Counted from the first letter of the stretch, positions 1 to 6,660 are shown. The stretch: 37,629 bases of DNA from JANWKA01 sp035533815 (GCA_035533815.1 DATLTB010000010.1:1-37629), one strand, 5' to 3'. A program made the numbers and translations. Notes: generated by a model from the letters alone, not told the origin.

Positions 1-327
1 ATCCAATCCTCCAATTATAGAATCTGACACAATAGCAACATTAATATTGAAATCTGTAATAACATTAGAAGCTCCACTAAAATCAATAGTCTGGTTCCCA
101 ATTTGGTTTTGTTCTTTTAGTTTGGTGGGGATGTAAGAGGATAGCAATAAAGTATCTCCTATACGAATACTATCCATATCCGGACTAATGGTTACAGTTC
201 CCCCAATCAATGGTACCCTGTTATCCCCGAGTCCAGGAGAACAGAGGCCACCGCAACTCAAATTAGTTATAGCTAAACAACTTAATATAACCCAAAGTGA
301 TATATTAATAATTCTACTGATAGCCAT
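1..327 (-). CDS. Lipoprotein of unknown function, cut by the window edge
   Basis: This reading frame is open from an ATG at 327 to the first base of the window, 109 codons without a stop, so the C-terminus lies outside. The N-terminus has a hydrophobic stretch followed by Cys (residues about 10-25, ending NLSC then GG), which fits an SPII lipoprotein signal of the Bacteroidota kind. What follows (residues 30-109) is a beta-rich sequence with many Ile/Val/Thr/Ser and no family I can name. Its start codon lies 14 bases inside the end of the upstream lipoprotein gene, so the two are probably translationally coupled and act in the same compartment. Function unknown. Existence is fairly sure because of the coupling and the lipobox. 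Confidence 0.7.
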   Translation of the reverse strand, partial: MAISRIINISLWVILSCLAITNLSCGGLCSPGLGDNRVPLIGGTVTISPDMDSIRIGDTLLLSSYIPTKLKEQNQIGNQTIDFSGASNVITDFNINVAIVSDSIIGGLD

Positions 328-2386
328 AGGATTGAAATAAATTCATGATTTGAGTTTGCTGATTATAGTTATTTTGTTGAAGAAGTCGGTCTCTGAATTG
401 CTGCATGGTGGTAACATCTGATTGATAAGCAGCAAATATCTGTTGAATAGTATAACCAGAAACCTGATCATTTACTTGCGTAAAATAGGTTGGCTCACCA
501 TTGTCCATCAAATCCCACATCAAACCTTTAGGTATCCATTTGAAAGGGTCAGTTGGAGAATTGGGAAAAAAATATTCCAATACATCAATATCTGGATGTC
601 CGGTATAGCTGCCTGGACAAAAAACGTATCCAAGCTGTTCGCTTTGGCAACTAGCTAATGTGCCATATTGTTGATCCGACAGGAAATGCTCCATGTGGTA
701 TGCCCATGCCTCGCCTAAAGCAATTATAGGGGAATTACTGTCATTCCCTGCCCCATAGGGGCTATAGTTATCGCTGGGGTGTAGAATAATTTCATTTATC
801 TCTGCTTGCACAAAATTACCATACCATACATTGCCCATCTTAGTAAACTCGCTGCCATGGCTGGCCTCATGATAAATTGTTTCTTTTATTTGGTCTGAAG
901 TGAAATTCGCAATATTTGAATTATGATAATCAATTGCCATATCTAAGCGGGAAAAAGTGATACCTGAAATCAAACCTACAATAGCTCCTATCACGGAGCC
1001 ATCAGTTCCCCCAGCAAAACCTCCTGCACTGGCTAAAAAATAAGTCGTGAATGCAATCAAACTTGCCTGATCTAAGATAGTTAAACGTTTACCAAATAAT
1101 GGTGTTGAGGATGACCCATCAAAGATGCCCCAATTAGATAGATAAATATTTAAGTATGCGGGGGCAGGTGAAAATCCAAATTGAGCTGCATAATCGTTAT
1201 GTTCCTGAATGGCATTATTTGTAGTGGCAGCTACCCAATAACGATTCCCCTTAGCACCCGTGTAGGTAGCATATTTCTGAAAAGTAAAATTAACGTTATT
1301 CTTATTGCCGCTATAAACACCAATTGATTTTTGCACCGGATAAAGCATTTGCCATATTCTCACACCTCGGACACCACGTATATTACAATAGCTATTTTCA
1401 AATTTGACAACAATTTTTACTTTATTTTTAAAATGCTTAACTGATTGAAAATACCCGTTGTTATCCGTTGAAAGCCGCTCTATTTTAAACCAACGCTTAG
1501 CAATAACACGTACATTTCTTGCTCCAGGTGTAGTATTCAGATTATCATCGGAAACATTAATATACCCGGTTACCAGACTTGCATCGGCAGCGGGAGGTGG
1601 GGGGTTAGGGTTGTTAGCTACACACTTACTTCCGTTCCAATAATAACCCGGAGGACAATTATTGGCAACACAGCCTCCATGGGTATAGTCCCAATGGGTA
1701 CCAGGGGGGCAAACGGGTACATTTGGCTTTCCCTGAGCTATTGAAGGCGAATTATTTTTAGCATTGAGACTATCTTGAATGTCAGCTAAACGCTCAGCTT
1801 CCGTTTCAACGGCTGTATAAGCATCCCCTGGAATATGGATTTGAGCCAGTACAGTATAAGCAATCCCAGATGGAAATTGAAAGTTAGGCGGAACAACAGC
1901 ATATTGATAAGTAACCTCACTATCTGGAATAGATGGATCTTGGTAATAATCACCTTCCTGCAAAATATCATAATCCATCGGTGCATCAAACAGGTCTAGT
2001 CCCTGGACATCCAGCGTAGAATCAAGTGTAGCTAATTGCTGCACTGAATTTGGCAGAAAGCGGACATATAAATTGGTTACATTCACCGGTACATTGGTGA
2101 TTCCCAGATTGGCATAGGCTTGCTGCATATTTGGGATAAGATATGGATTAACATGCTGCATCCCTAAAATGGTAGGTCTTTCTATTGAATCTCCATCATA
2201 ATCTGTTGCAGGCATATTATCAATTATACCACAGGCATAGCAATAAGACCCACTAACATAAGGGGCCGAAACTGTTGTGGATTTATATTTTGAAGGGTGG
2301 GCGGTTGGAAAATCTGATTTTGAACAACTGTATAATGCGGTGATCAAAATGAATAAGCATAATGAAATACCATGTTTTGTTTTCAT
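314..2386 (-). CDS. Large lipoprotein with HEASH zinc-metalloprotease-like motif
   Basis: A 690-residue protein with a lipoprotein signal (ALYSC, Cys21). I do not recognise the full-length family. Residues 226-255 hold two short Cys-rich units of the form CPPG-x-x-W-C. Residues about 270-335 look like a carboxypeptidase-regulatory-like beta-sandwich. Residues 440-480 form a hydrophobic Gly/Ala-rich stretch. Residues 506-510 read HEASH, matching HExxH, with a possible third ligand at Glu559 in LGEAWAYHMEH. These features suggest a surface-attached zinc-dependent peptidase of gluzincin type, but this is inference from a short motif. The C-terminal 100 residues (helical, Gln-rich) are not recognised. 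It overlaps the next lipoprotein gene by 14 bases. Upstream lies a long AT-rich gap, so it probably has its own promoter. Confidence 0.85.
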   Translation of the reverse strand: MKTKHGISLCLFILITALYSCSKSDFPTAHPSKYKSTTVSAPYVSGSYCYACGIIDNMPATDYDGDSIERPTILGMQHVNPYLIPNMQQAYANLGITNVPVNVTNLYVRFLPNSVQQLATLDSTLDVQGLDLFDAPMDYDILQEGDYYQDPSIPDSEVTYQYAVVPPNFQFPSGIAYTVLAQIHIPGDAYTAVETEAERLADIQDSLNAKNNSPSIAQGKPNVPVCPPGTHWDYTHGGCVANNCPPGYYWNGSKCVANNPNPPPPAADASLVTGYINVSDDNLNTTPGARNVRVIAKRWFKIERLSTDNNGYFQSVKHFKNKVKIVVKFENSYCNIRGVRGVRIWQMLYPVQKSIGVYSGNKNNVNFTFQKYATYTGAKGNRYWVAATTNNAIQEHNDYAAQFGFSPAPAYLNIYLSNWGIFDGSSSTPLFGKRLTILDQASLIAFTTYFLASAGGFAGGTDGSVIGAIVGLISGITFSRLDMAIDYHNSNIANFTSDQIKETIYHEASHGSEFTKMGNVWYGNFVQAEINEIILHPSDNYSPYGAGNDSNSPIIALGEAWAYHMEHFLSDQQYGTLASCQSEQLGYVFCPGSYTGHPDIDVLEYFFPNSPTDPFKWIPKGLMWDLMDNGEPTYFTQVNDQVSGYTIQQIFAAYQSDVTTMQQFRDRLLQQNNYNQQTQIMNLFQSYGYQ

Positions 2387-3060
2387 AAAGGTAGGTTTAC
2401 AGATTTAGGGCAATATGAGCTTGAGGCAGATTCTTAGATAGATTTAAATTAAATATAGTTTAAATATTATACTTTCCCAAATTGCGCAAGTGTATTGAAA
2501 ACATATCAATTATTTATTCATGGGGTATAATATTGAGATTGGGACTTTTCATGTGATTAGTTGTAACATTCAAGAATAAAACAAACACATCTGCCCTTAC
2601 CCATAATTGATTACTTGCAGGTTAGGTTACCCGAAAATAAATTGATAAGGGTACAAAAATAGGAATGTAATCTCTGGTGGTAAATATCTACTAAATCCGC
2701 TGACGGCTGAATTCTCCCTGATCATTGGGTCAGGATAGCATTATAATCTAAGCCATCTGTGCGATCTATCCTTAGTTCCAGGACACTAGTAAATTTTTGG
2801 GAGATTTTTATTATTGGGTAAATAGAAGTCATTAATTGAAAAATATAAACTCGATTCTTATAAATTTTATGTCAGTTATATTGTGAGTAAATTTCCATGC
2901 TTATTACATCAATGCATACCTGTTATGGCTTTTAAAGATATTTAAGTAATTCCTGACGGGACTACTAGCCCAATTAATTAACCGAATTATGAATTTTAGA
3001 TGTTTAAAAGAAACTTATTCCTTATTAATATCAAAAAGTGTTTAAAAGTACATATGTGAA
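2387..3060. other. AT-rich intergenic gap, no gene seen
   Basis: About 670 bases between the lipoprotein pair and the PIN toxin gene. It has frequent stops in all frames and no long ORF, tRNA-like structure or clear terminator that I could recognise. It presumably holds the promoter of the minus-strand lipoprotein gene that starts at 2386. Confidence 0.6.
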
Positions 3061-3474
3061 TTAAGGTGTTAACAAAAAATCCTCAGCAGTCATTACTGTA
3101 ATGTTAGCTATTTTATAATCTTTAAGATTTCTGGTAATTAAAATATTAATATTATTTCCAATAGCTGTAAAGTATTGGATTGCATCCTCAAAATCCTTGA
3201 ATTCTGAATTCAGAGATAAATCAATTATTTTTTCATCAACACTTAACACTTTTACAAGTATCTTGAATTGATTTAAAATTCTCCTTGCATCTCTTTGTGA
3301 ATATTGCCTTGATAAAAGATAATTTAGTTTGCTAAAAGTTAGAGATGATACATAAATTAAAATTTTACCTTTATCCGCTAAAGTGAAGAGTTCAGCCGCA
3401 TGAGAATAAAATGGAGTCCTTTCAGCCAAAAGATCTAGACAAATATCAGTGTCAATGAAAATACTATCGGTCAT
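3061..3474 (-). CDS. PIN-domain toxin (VapC-like ribonuclease)
   Basis: A 137-residue protein spanning one PIN domain, the normal length for a type II toxin. The acidic active-site residues are visible: Asp8 in FIDTD, Asp97 in DFEDAIQY and Asp119 in ITRNLKDY. The PFYSHAAELF stretch and ITRN motif are typical of the Bacteroidota PIN subgroup that pairs with small antitoxins. PIN toxins cut RNA, usually tRNA or rRNA, in a metal-dependent way. Its ATG shares one base with the stop of the antitoxin gene (TAATG), so translation is coupled and antitoxin is made first. Part of a cluster of three toxin-antitoxin modules. The exact RNA target cannot be read from the sequence. Confidence 0.9.
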   Translation of the reverse strand: MTDSIFIDTDICLDLLAERTPFYSHAAELFTLADKGKILIYVSSLTFSKLNYLLSRQYSQRDARRILNQFKILVKVLSVDEKIIDLSLNSEFKDFEDAIQYFTAIGNNINILITRNLKDYKIANITVMTAEDFLLTP

Positions 3475-3722
3475 TAGATTTTAAATTTTTTGGCCAAATA
3501 ATCCGAATAAGCCTTTTCAGAATTAAATTTTTTTGGCAATTTTATAACGCCAGTTAAACTTTTTATTAATGGCGAAATAACCGGATTATCTTTTTCATCA
3601 ATAGATGCTTGACTCAAGTATGATTCAATAAGTTTGGATAAACTTATGTTTTTACTCTTGGCATACTTTTTTGCCTGATTAATTACTTTTCCGTCTAGGG
3701 AAAGGGTAAGTTTTGTATTCAT
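3474..3722 (-). CDS. Antitoxin of the PIN module (ribbon-helix-helix type, DUF6364-like)
   Basis: An 82-residue protein. The start was chosen at 3722, where MNTKLTLSLD begins the conserved part; the longer frame upstream reads AT-rich intergenic DNA. The N-terminus MNTKLTLSLDGKVINQAKKY, followed by a helix pair and LSKLIESYL, fits a ribbon-helix-helix DNA-binding fold as in DUF6364 antitoxins. The Lys-rich C-terminus probably wraps the PIN toxin. Expected roles are neutralising the toxin next to it and repressing the operon. A 7+13+7 inverted repeat 11 bases before the start codon is the likely operator. Confidence 0.85.
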   Translation of the reverse strand: MNTKLTLSLDGKVINQAKKYAKSKNISLSKLIESYLSQASIDEKDNPVISPLIKSLTGVIKLPKKFNSEKAYSDYLAKKFKI

Positions 3723-3733
3723 AATGTCGAATA

Positions 3734-3760
3734 ACGTATAAAATTGATTAAAATATACGT
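3734..3760 (-). promoter_or_regulatory. Inverted repeat, likely operator of the PIN toxin-antitoxin operon
   Basis: ACGTATA at 3734-3740 and TATACGT at 3754-3760 are perfect inverted arms with a 13-base spacer, so the arm centres are 20 bases (two helix turns) apart. It lies 11 bases upstream of the antitoxin start, where autorepression sites of ribbon-helix-helix antitoxins are usually found. Binding is inferred. Confidence 0.55.
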
Positions 3761-3850
3761 AAAATAAAATATTATTTCTTGCATTTACAATTTTTACTCG
3801 ATTAATATGAATCAAAAGGAATAATTATTAACCAATTCAAGGCATATAAA

Positions 3851-3875
3851 GTTCGAACTTCGGCTACACAGGTCT
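3851..3875 (+). repeat. Repeat copy A of the toxin-antitoxin region
   Basis: A 25-base element beginning GTTCGAACTTCGGCTACACA and ending GGTCT. It matches copy B at 5712-5736 at 24 of 25 positions, in direct orientation. A diverged copy follows at 3947-3962 (13 of 16 matching). Not a tRNA T-arm: the bases flanking TTCGAAC do not form the needed stem and acceptor. Confidence 0.8.
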
Positions 3876-3898
3876 CCCAACTGAAATTCATTTTTTTG

Positions 3899-3923
3899 AA
3901 ATCACTTTGGTAGTGATTTTTTT
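3899..3923 (+). terminator. Hairpin with T-tract, terminator-like
   Basis: An 8-bp stem (AAATCACT with AGTGATTT) with a TTGGT loop is followed by a run of T on the plus strand. No plus-strand gene lies just upstream, so it may insulate the HigB/HigA operon from read-through or be the centre of the larger palindrome around it. Confidence 0.5.
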
Positions 3924-4047
3924 ATTTCGATATGTAAGCAGGCCTTTTCGAACTATGCCTACTTATTTTGATTTCATTTGTTTTGTAGTACGATCCCGAT
4001 TTGGATTTTATCCAATTACGAATGTTCGTTTCTTATAATCAATATTT

Positions 4048-4082
4048 AGAAATATATTTCTGTATTTTAGAATATTATTCTA
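4048..4082 (+). promoter_or_regulatory. Two tandem palindromes, likely HigA operator
   Basis: AGAAATATATTTCT (4048-4061) is a perfect 14-bp palindrome. TAGAATATTATTCTA (4068-4082) is a perfect 7+1+7 inverted repeat. Both share AGAA...TTCT ends and are about 20 bases apart centre to centre, 27 bases before the higB start. This is the expected position for autorepression by the HigA protein encoded second in the operon. In such AT-rich DNA some palindromes arise by chance, but two of the same pattern in tandem are suggestive. Confidence 0.5.
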
Positions 4083-4108
4083 TATTTACATTGTTGAGAT
4101 TAATAGTA

Positions 4109-4414
4109 ATGGTAATTATTTCTAAAGCGGTTCTCAAAGAATTTGCAAGTAAATATCCAGATTCCGAGGTAGCTTTAACGAAATGGTATAACGAAACCAA
4201 AGTTGCCAATTGGCGAAATTTCAATGACCTGAAAAGAACATTTAATACAGCAGATTCCATAGCTAATGATAGATATGTTTTTGATATAAAAGGAAATCAA
4301 TACCGACTTATTGCTTTAATTATTTTCAGAGTCAGGACTGTATTTATCTTGTTCATTGGAACACATAAGGAATATGATAAAATTGAAGCTTCAAAAATTA
4401 GGTTTAAAAGATAG
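4109..4414 (+). CDS. higB: HigB-family toxin (first copy)
   Basis: A 101-residue toxin of the HigB family (RelE/ParE superfamily ribosome-dependent mRNA interferases). The start was taken at the ATG that opens MVIISKAVLKEF; an in-frame extension upstream would run through the operator palindromes. Family hallmarks seen are the KWYNE motif, YVFDIKGNQYRLI (residues about 56-68) and the C-terminal FIGTHKEYDKI. It lies 3 bases before its antitoxin gene, the toxin-first order typical of hig loci. It is clearly homologous to the second HigB at 5241-5534 (shared FDIKGN-YRLI and FIGTH-YDKI). Confidence in the family is high; activity is not shown by sequence alone. Confidence 0.92.
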   Translation: MVIISKAVLKEFASKYPDSEVALTKWYNETKVANWRNFNDLKRTFNTADSIANDRYVFDIKGNQYRLIALIIFRVRTVFILFIGTHKEYDKIEASKIRFKR

Positions 4415-4417
4415 ATT

Positions 4418-4795
4418 ATGAAACATATTATCACATCCAAAAAGAATTACCATGAAACAATGGTTGCTGTTTATAATTTAATGAACAAGGGGGAAGCCAG
4501 CCTTACCGAAAAAGAGCTTAAAAAGCTTGAAGTAATGGGCAAATCAGCAGAGGAATATGAAGACAATGTATTAAAATTAAAACCTACCATAGAGCCGAAA
4601 ACAATTACTGAAATATTGGAACTTAAGATGTATGAAAATAAAATGACCCAGGCAAAACTGGCTGATACTCTCGGACTTGGAAAATCGAAACTTTCTGAAA
4701 TACTCTCTGGAAAGAGGAAACCTGATGTTACTTTTTTAAAAGCCATTTATAAAAAGCTAAAAATTGACCCGGCATTCTTGCTGGATCATGCATAG
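4418..4795 (+). CDS. higA: HigA-family antitoxin with XRE helix-turn-helix (first copy)
   Basis: A 125-residue antitoxin. Residues about 1-60 form the helical part typical of HigA proteins paired with this toxin family. Residues 70-118 are a Cro/CI-type helix-turn-helix (TQAKLADTLGLGKSKLSEIL then SGKRKP). It is expected to bind and silence the upstream toxin and to repress the operon through the palindromes at 4048-4082. It shares the domain layout of the second HigA (4880-5236), with which it is arranged tail to tail. Confidence 0.92.
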   Translation: MKHIITSKKNYHETMVAVYNLMNKGEASLTEKELKKLEVMGKSAEEYEDNVLKLKPTIEPKTITEILELKMYENKMTQAKLADTLGLGKSKLSEILSGKRKPDVTFLKAIYKKLKIDPAFLLDHA

Positions 4796-4819
4796 CTTTT
4801 GGATATCGTTAACCAGAAA

Positions 4820-4846
4820 GTTCGAACTCAGGCCTGTATGGACTAC
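4820..4846 (+). repeat. Diverged repeat copy C between the two hig modules
   Basis: GTTCGAACT at 4820-4828 is the same core as copies A and B. The following bases keep GGC, GG and CT at the same spacing as copy A but differ elsewhere. It sits 25 bases after the first higA stop, roughly one module length from copies A and B. Only the core match is firm. Confidence 0.4.
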
Positions 4847-4876
4847 AATAAATTAACTTTAATTGTAACTCTTTTT
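4844..4876 (+). terminator. Weak hairpin with T-run after the first higA
   Basis: TACAAT (4844-4849) pairs with ATTGTA (4862-4867), with a few more A-T pairs inside and a bulge; TTTTT follows at 4872-4876. Plausible terminator of the plus-strand hig operon, but the stem is AT-only apart from one pair. Confidence 0.3.
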
Positions 4877-4879
4877 ATC

Positions 4880-5236
4880 TCAGTATTCCTTTATCAGAAT
4901 CTCAGTTGGAATGCTTAAGGAATGATTGATTTTTCTAATCATTTCAAGAGATAATTTCCTCTTTTTGCTTAATATTTCACTTACCCTACTTTTAAATCCA
5001 ATTACTTTAGCTAAGTCATTTTGATTGTAACCCATCTGTTCCATTCTAAATTTGATAGCTTCAATTGGGTCTGGATAATCAAATGGATGATTTTCTGATT
5101 CAAATTTTTCAATTAAAATTCCTAAAACCTCCAATTCATCTCCATCCCGACTTCCAGGTTTTGAGTCAAATATTTTATCAAGTCTTTTAAGAGCTTGATT
5201 ATAGTCATTTTTAGTCTTAATTGGTTTGATGTCCAT
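4880..5236 (-). CDS. higA: HigA-family antitoxin with XRE helix-turn-helix (second copy)
   Basis: 118 residues from the ATG at 5236, which lies 4 bases after the toxin stop. A longer start at 5257 would overlap the toxin gene by 17 bases and adds MLLKFKT, which looks like out-of-frame toxin sequence. Residues about 72-105 form an XRE helix-turn-helix (YNQNDLAKVIGFKSRVSEIL then SKKRKLS). The N-terminal 60 residues are helical and acidic. It is expected to neutralise the adjacent HigB and repress the operon. The gene converges on the first hig operon, leaving about 84 bases between the two stop codons. Confidence 0.92.
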   Translation of the reverse strand: MDIKPIKTKNDYNQALKRLDKIFDSKPGSRDGDELEVLGILIEKFESENHPFDYPDPIEAIKFRMEQMGYNQNDLAKVIGFKSRVSEILSKKRKLSLEMIRKINHSLSIPTEILIKEY

Positions 5237-5240
5237 AGTT

Positions 5241-5534
5241 TTAAATTTTAGTAGCATCTATCTTATCATATTGTGAATGAGTTCCAATAAATCTAATCCA
5301 AACCATTCCGTAATCGTAATTAATCCGCACTATCAACCTATAATGATTACCTTTTATATTAAAAACTACTCGATTATTTTCAAGAAAACTTGCACAGGGG
5401 TAGTCCTTTTTAAGAATTAAGGGGCTAACCCATTTTGCCTTTTCTGCCTCCCGATACCAAGACTTCAATTGTTGTTCACATTCTGAATGCTTAACCCAGA
5501 AATCCCTTAGTCTTTTCTTTGCTATAACTCTCAC
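5241..5534 (-). CDS. higB: HigB-family toxin (second copy)
   Basis: A 97-residue HigB-family mRNA interferase starting with GTG; MRVIAKKRLRDFWVKH is the normal N-terminus of the family, so the GTG is the likely true start. Motifs seen are LKSWYREAEKAKW, VVFNIKGNHYRLIV and WIRFIGTHSQYDKIDA. It is more typical of the main Bacteroidota subfamily than the first copy, whose N-terminal half is diverged. It is first in a two-gene operon with the HigA at 4880-5236. A TATCTTTG promoter element lies 17 bases upstream. Confidence 0.92.
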   Translation of the reverse strand: MRVIAKKRLRDFWVKHSECEQQLKSWYREAEKAKWVSPLILKKDYPCASFLENNRVVFNIKGNHYRLIVRINYDYGMVWIRFIGTHSQYDKIDATKI

Positions 5535-5551
5535 TATATTCTATTTCAAAA

Positions 5552-5559
5552 CAAAGATA
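5552..5559 (-). promoter_or_regulatory. Candidate -7 promoter element of the second hig operon
   Basis: On the minus strand this reads TATCTTTG, a full match to the Bacteroidota -7 consensus TAnnTTTG, giving a very short leader before the GTG at 5534. No clear TTTG at the -33 position is seen. Confidence 0.4.
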
Positions 5560-5711
5560 ATTTAAAGTTACCAATATGGGAACTATGGAAAATATTGAAA
5601 ATAGGCTTATATCATTGCTTAATTAGTCAACTCGATAATAATTCAACCAAGCCTAATTAATTGAATAACACGTCAAAGGGAGTAAATATTTGTCAAGTCT
5701 ATTTGATATAT

Positions 5712-5736
5712 GTTCGAACTGCGGCTACACAGGTCT
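5712..5736 (+). repeat. Repeat copy B, direct partner of copy A
   Basis: GTTCGAACTGCGGCTACACA then GGTCT, identical to copy A (3851-3875) except one base. The two copies bracket both HigB/HigA modules (1.86 kb apart). Like copy A, it is followed by a hairpin (GGTTAATT at 5744-5751 with AATTAACC at 5766-5773) and a T-run at 5778-5783. Confidence 0.8.
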
Positions 5737-5783
5737 ACAAAATGGTTAATTCAATGTTGTTTTAAAATTAACCCTCCTTTTTT

Positions 5784-6289
5784 AAATCAAGAATTCAACA
5801 AAAAGATACAACTATTGAGCGTGGTAAAATTGATTCTATTATTTTCAAAAGAGGGAAACAAAAGCTCCCCTCTTGAATCAGATATATAATTATTTAGCTT
5901 ACTCGTCTAAAAGGTACAAATAACCTGAATCCATCCTTAATTTTCCGCCTTCTTTTATACAATCTCATAAATGGAAGCCCCGAAGTCTTTTTTCAATCTA
6001 TTGATAGGTAATCCTTTCGGGGGTGAAGTCACAGATAAAAATCTCATTATCACTCTACTCTAGTGGAAAAAAGTTCATTCTTTTCCAACTGTTACAAAAT
6101 AAAAGGTTCCCTGAAAATTTTCTTATTTCAGATTTTACTGCGATAAATGATTGATCTTAATAAATTATATGTACATTCGTAGGGTAAATAATGGCATATC
6201 CAGACTTCTGATATAGGTATATTAATCATTCCCTTTCAGTTTATTCTCCTATCGCCATTTTAATTTAATTTAATTTTTAAAAATTTTTT
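5784..6289. other. AT-rich intergenic gap with a possible gene relic
   Basis: No intact gene. On the minus strand, 6047-5894 reads a short broken frame containing LPINRLKKDFGASIYEI; after a one-base frame change it continues YKRR-KIKDGFRLFVPF to a stop. This faintly resembles the helix-turn-helix of AraC-family regulators and may be a decayed fragment. A 7-bp stem (AAGAGGG/CCCTCTT) lies near 5848-5875. The last 150 bases should hold the promoter of the RRM gene. Confidence 0.3.
6151..6179 (+). promoter_or_regulatory. Candidate promoter of the RRM gene
   Basis: TTG at 6151-6153 and TACATTCG at 6172-6179 (7 of 8 to TAnnTTTG) are separated by 18 bases, close to Bacteroidota promoter geometry. 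This would give a leader of about 100 bases before the start codon. Confidence 0.3.
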
Positions 6290-6595
6290 ATGACCATTTA
6301 TGTCGGCAATCTCAGCCATCAGGCAACTGAACAAGACCTGAACCAACTGTTTTCCGAATTCGGAACAGTTAACTCAATTAATATGCCCAAGGACAGGGTA
6401 ACAGGACAACTCAGAGGATTTGCATTTGTTGAAATGTCAGAAAGTGAAGCTGCAACAAAAGCAATTAGCAAGCTCAATGAAACAGATTTCATGCAGCGGG
6501 TAATCACAGTTAATGAGGCAAGGCCAAAAACCAATTCCGGCCGTGGTGGTGGAGATTCTTATCGCCCCAAAAAGGATTTCAATAGCATTTATTGA
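6290..6595 (+). CDS. Small RNA-binding protein with one RRM domain
   Basis: A 101-residue protein that is a single RRM fold with a short tail. RNP2 is IYVGNL (residues 3-8) and RNP1 is RGFAFVEM (42-49), with aromatic residues in the expected RNA-stacking places. The tail is Gly/Arg-rich (SGRGGGDSYRPKK), typical of bacterial glycine-rich RRM proteins, which bind single-stranded RNA and are often cold-inducible. The gene stands alone with a long AT-rich leader and a strong terminator at 6661-6692. No clear Shine-Dalgarno; an A/T-rich stretch precedes the ATG, as is common in this phylum. Cellular role is not known from sequence. Confidence 0.95.
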   Translation: MTIYVGNLSHQATEQDLNQLFSEFGTVNSINMPKDRVTGQLRGFAFVEMSESEAATKAISKLNETDFMQRVITVNEARPKTNSGRGGGDSYRPKKDFNSIY

Positions 6596-6660
6596 TTCCT
6601 TTCCCCGGTAAACCGGTTGGAAAATAACAAATTACTGACTTTTCTCAGAAAACACTTTTC

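Larger units (their letters stand above)
3841..3962. repeat. Imperfect 119-bp palindrome with TTCGAACT ends, recombination-site-like
   Basis: GGCAT (3841-3845) and AGTTCGAA (3850-3857) pair with TTCGAACT (3947-3954) and ATGCC (3955-3959); four bases (ATAA) on the left arm stay unpaired. Further in, GCTACA (3863-3868) can pair with TGTA-a-GC (3933-3939), and the centre holds the hairpin at 3899-3919. The shape, a long imperfect palindrome with extrahelical bases on one arm, recalls integron attC sites. The core does not match the canonical GTTRRRY/RYYYAAC boxes and no integrase is in view. It contains repeat copy A and a diverged direct copy at 3947-3962. Confidence 0.5.

Noticed and set aside
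1081..1092. TTAAACGTTTAC similar to the LacI-type operator and the TetR half-sites
   Set aside because: Inside the coding sequence of the 690-residue lipoprotein and not a full palindrome.
3851..3875. tRNA 3' end suggested by GTTCGAAC
   Set aside because: The bases around TTCGAAC do not form a T-arm stem and no acceptor or anticodon arm is found upstream.
4471..4746. Minus-strand frame opposite the first higA
   Set aside because: Shadow of the antitoxin gene; Ser/Phe-rich reading with no start signal.
3841..5783. Canonical integron attC sites
   Set aside because: The ends read TTCGAAC/GTTCGAA and not GTTRRRY/RYYYAAC, and there is no integron integrase in the window; kept only as an attC-like hypothesis.
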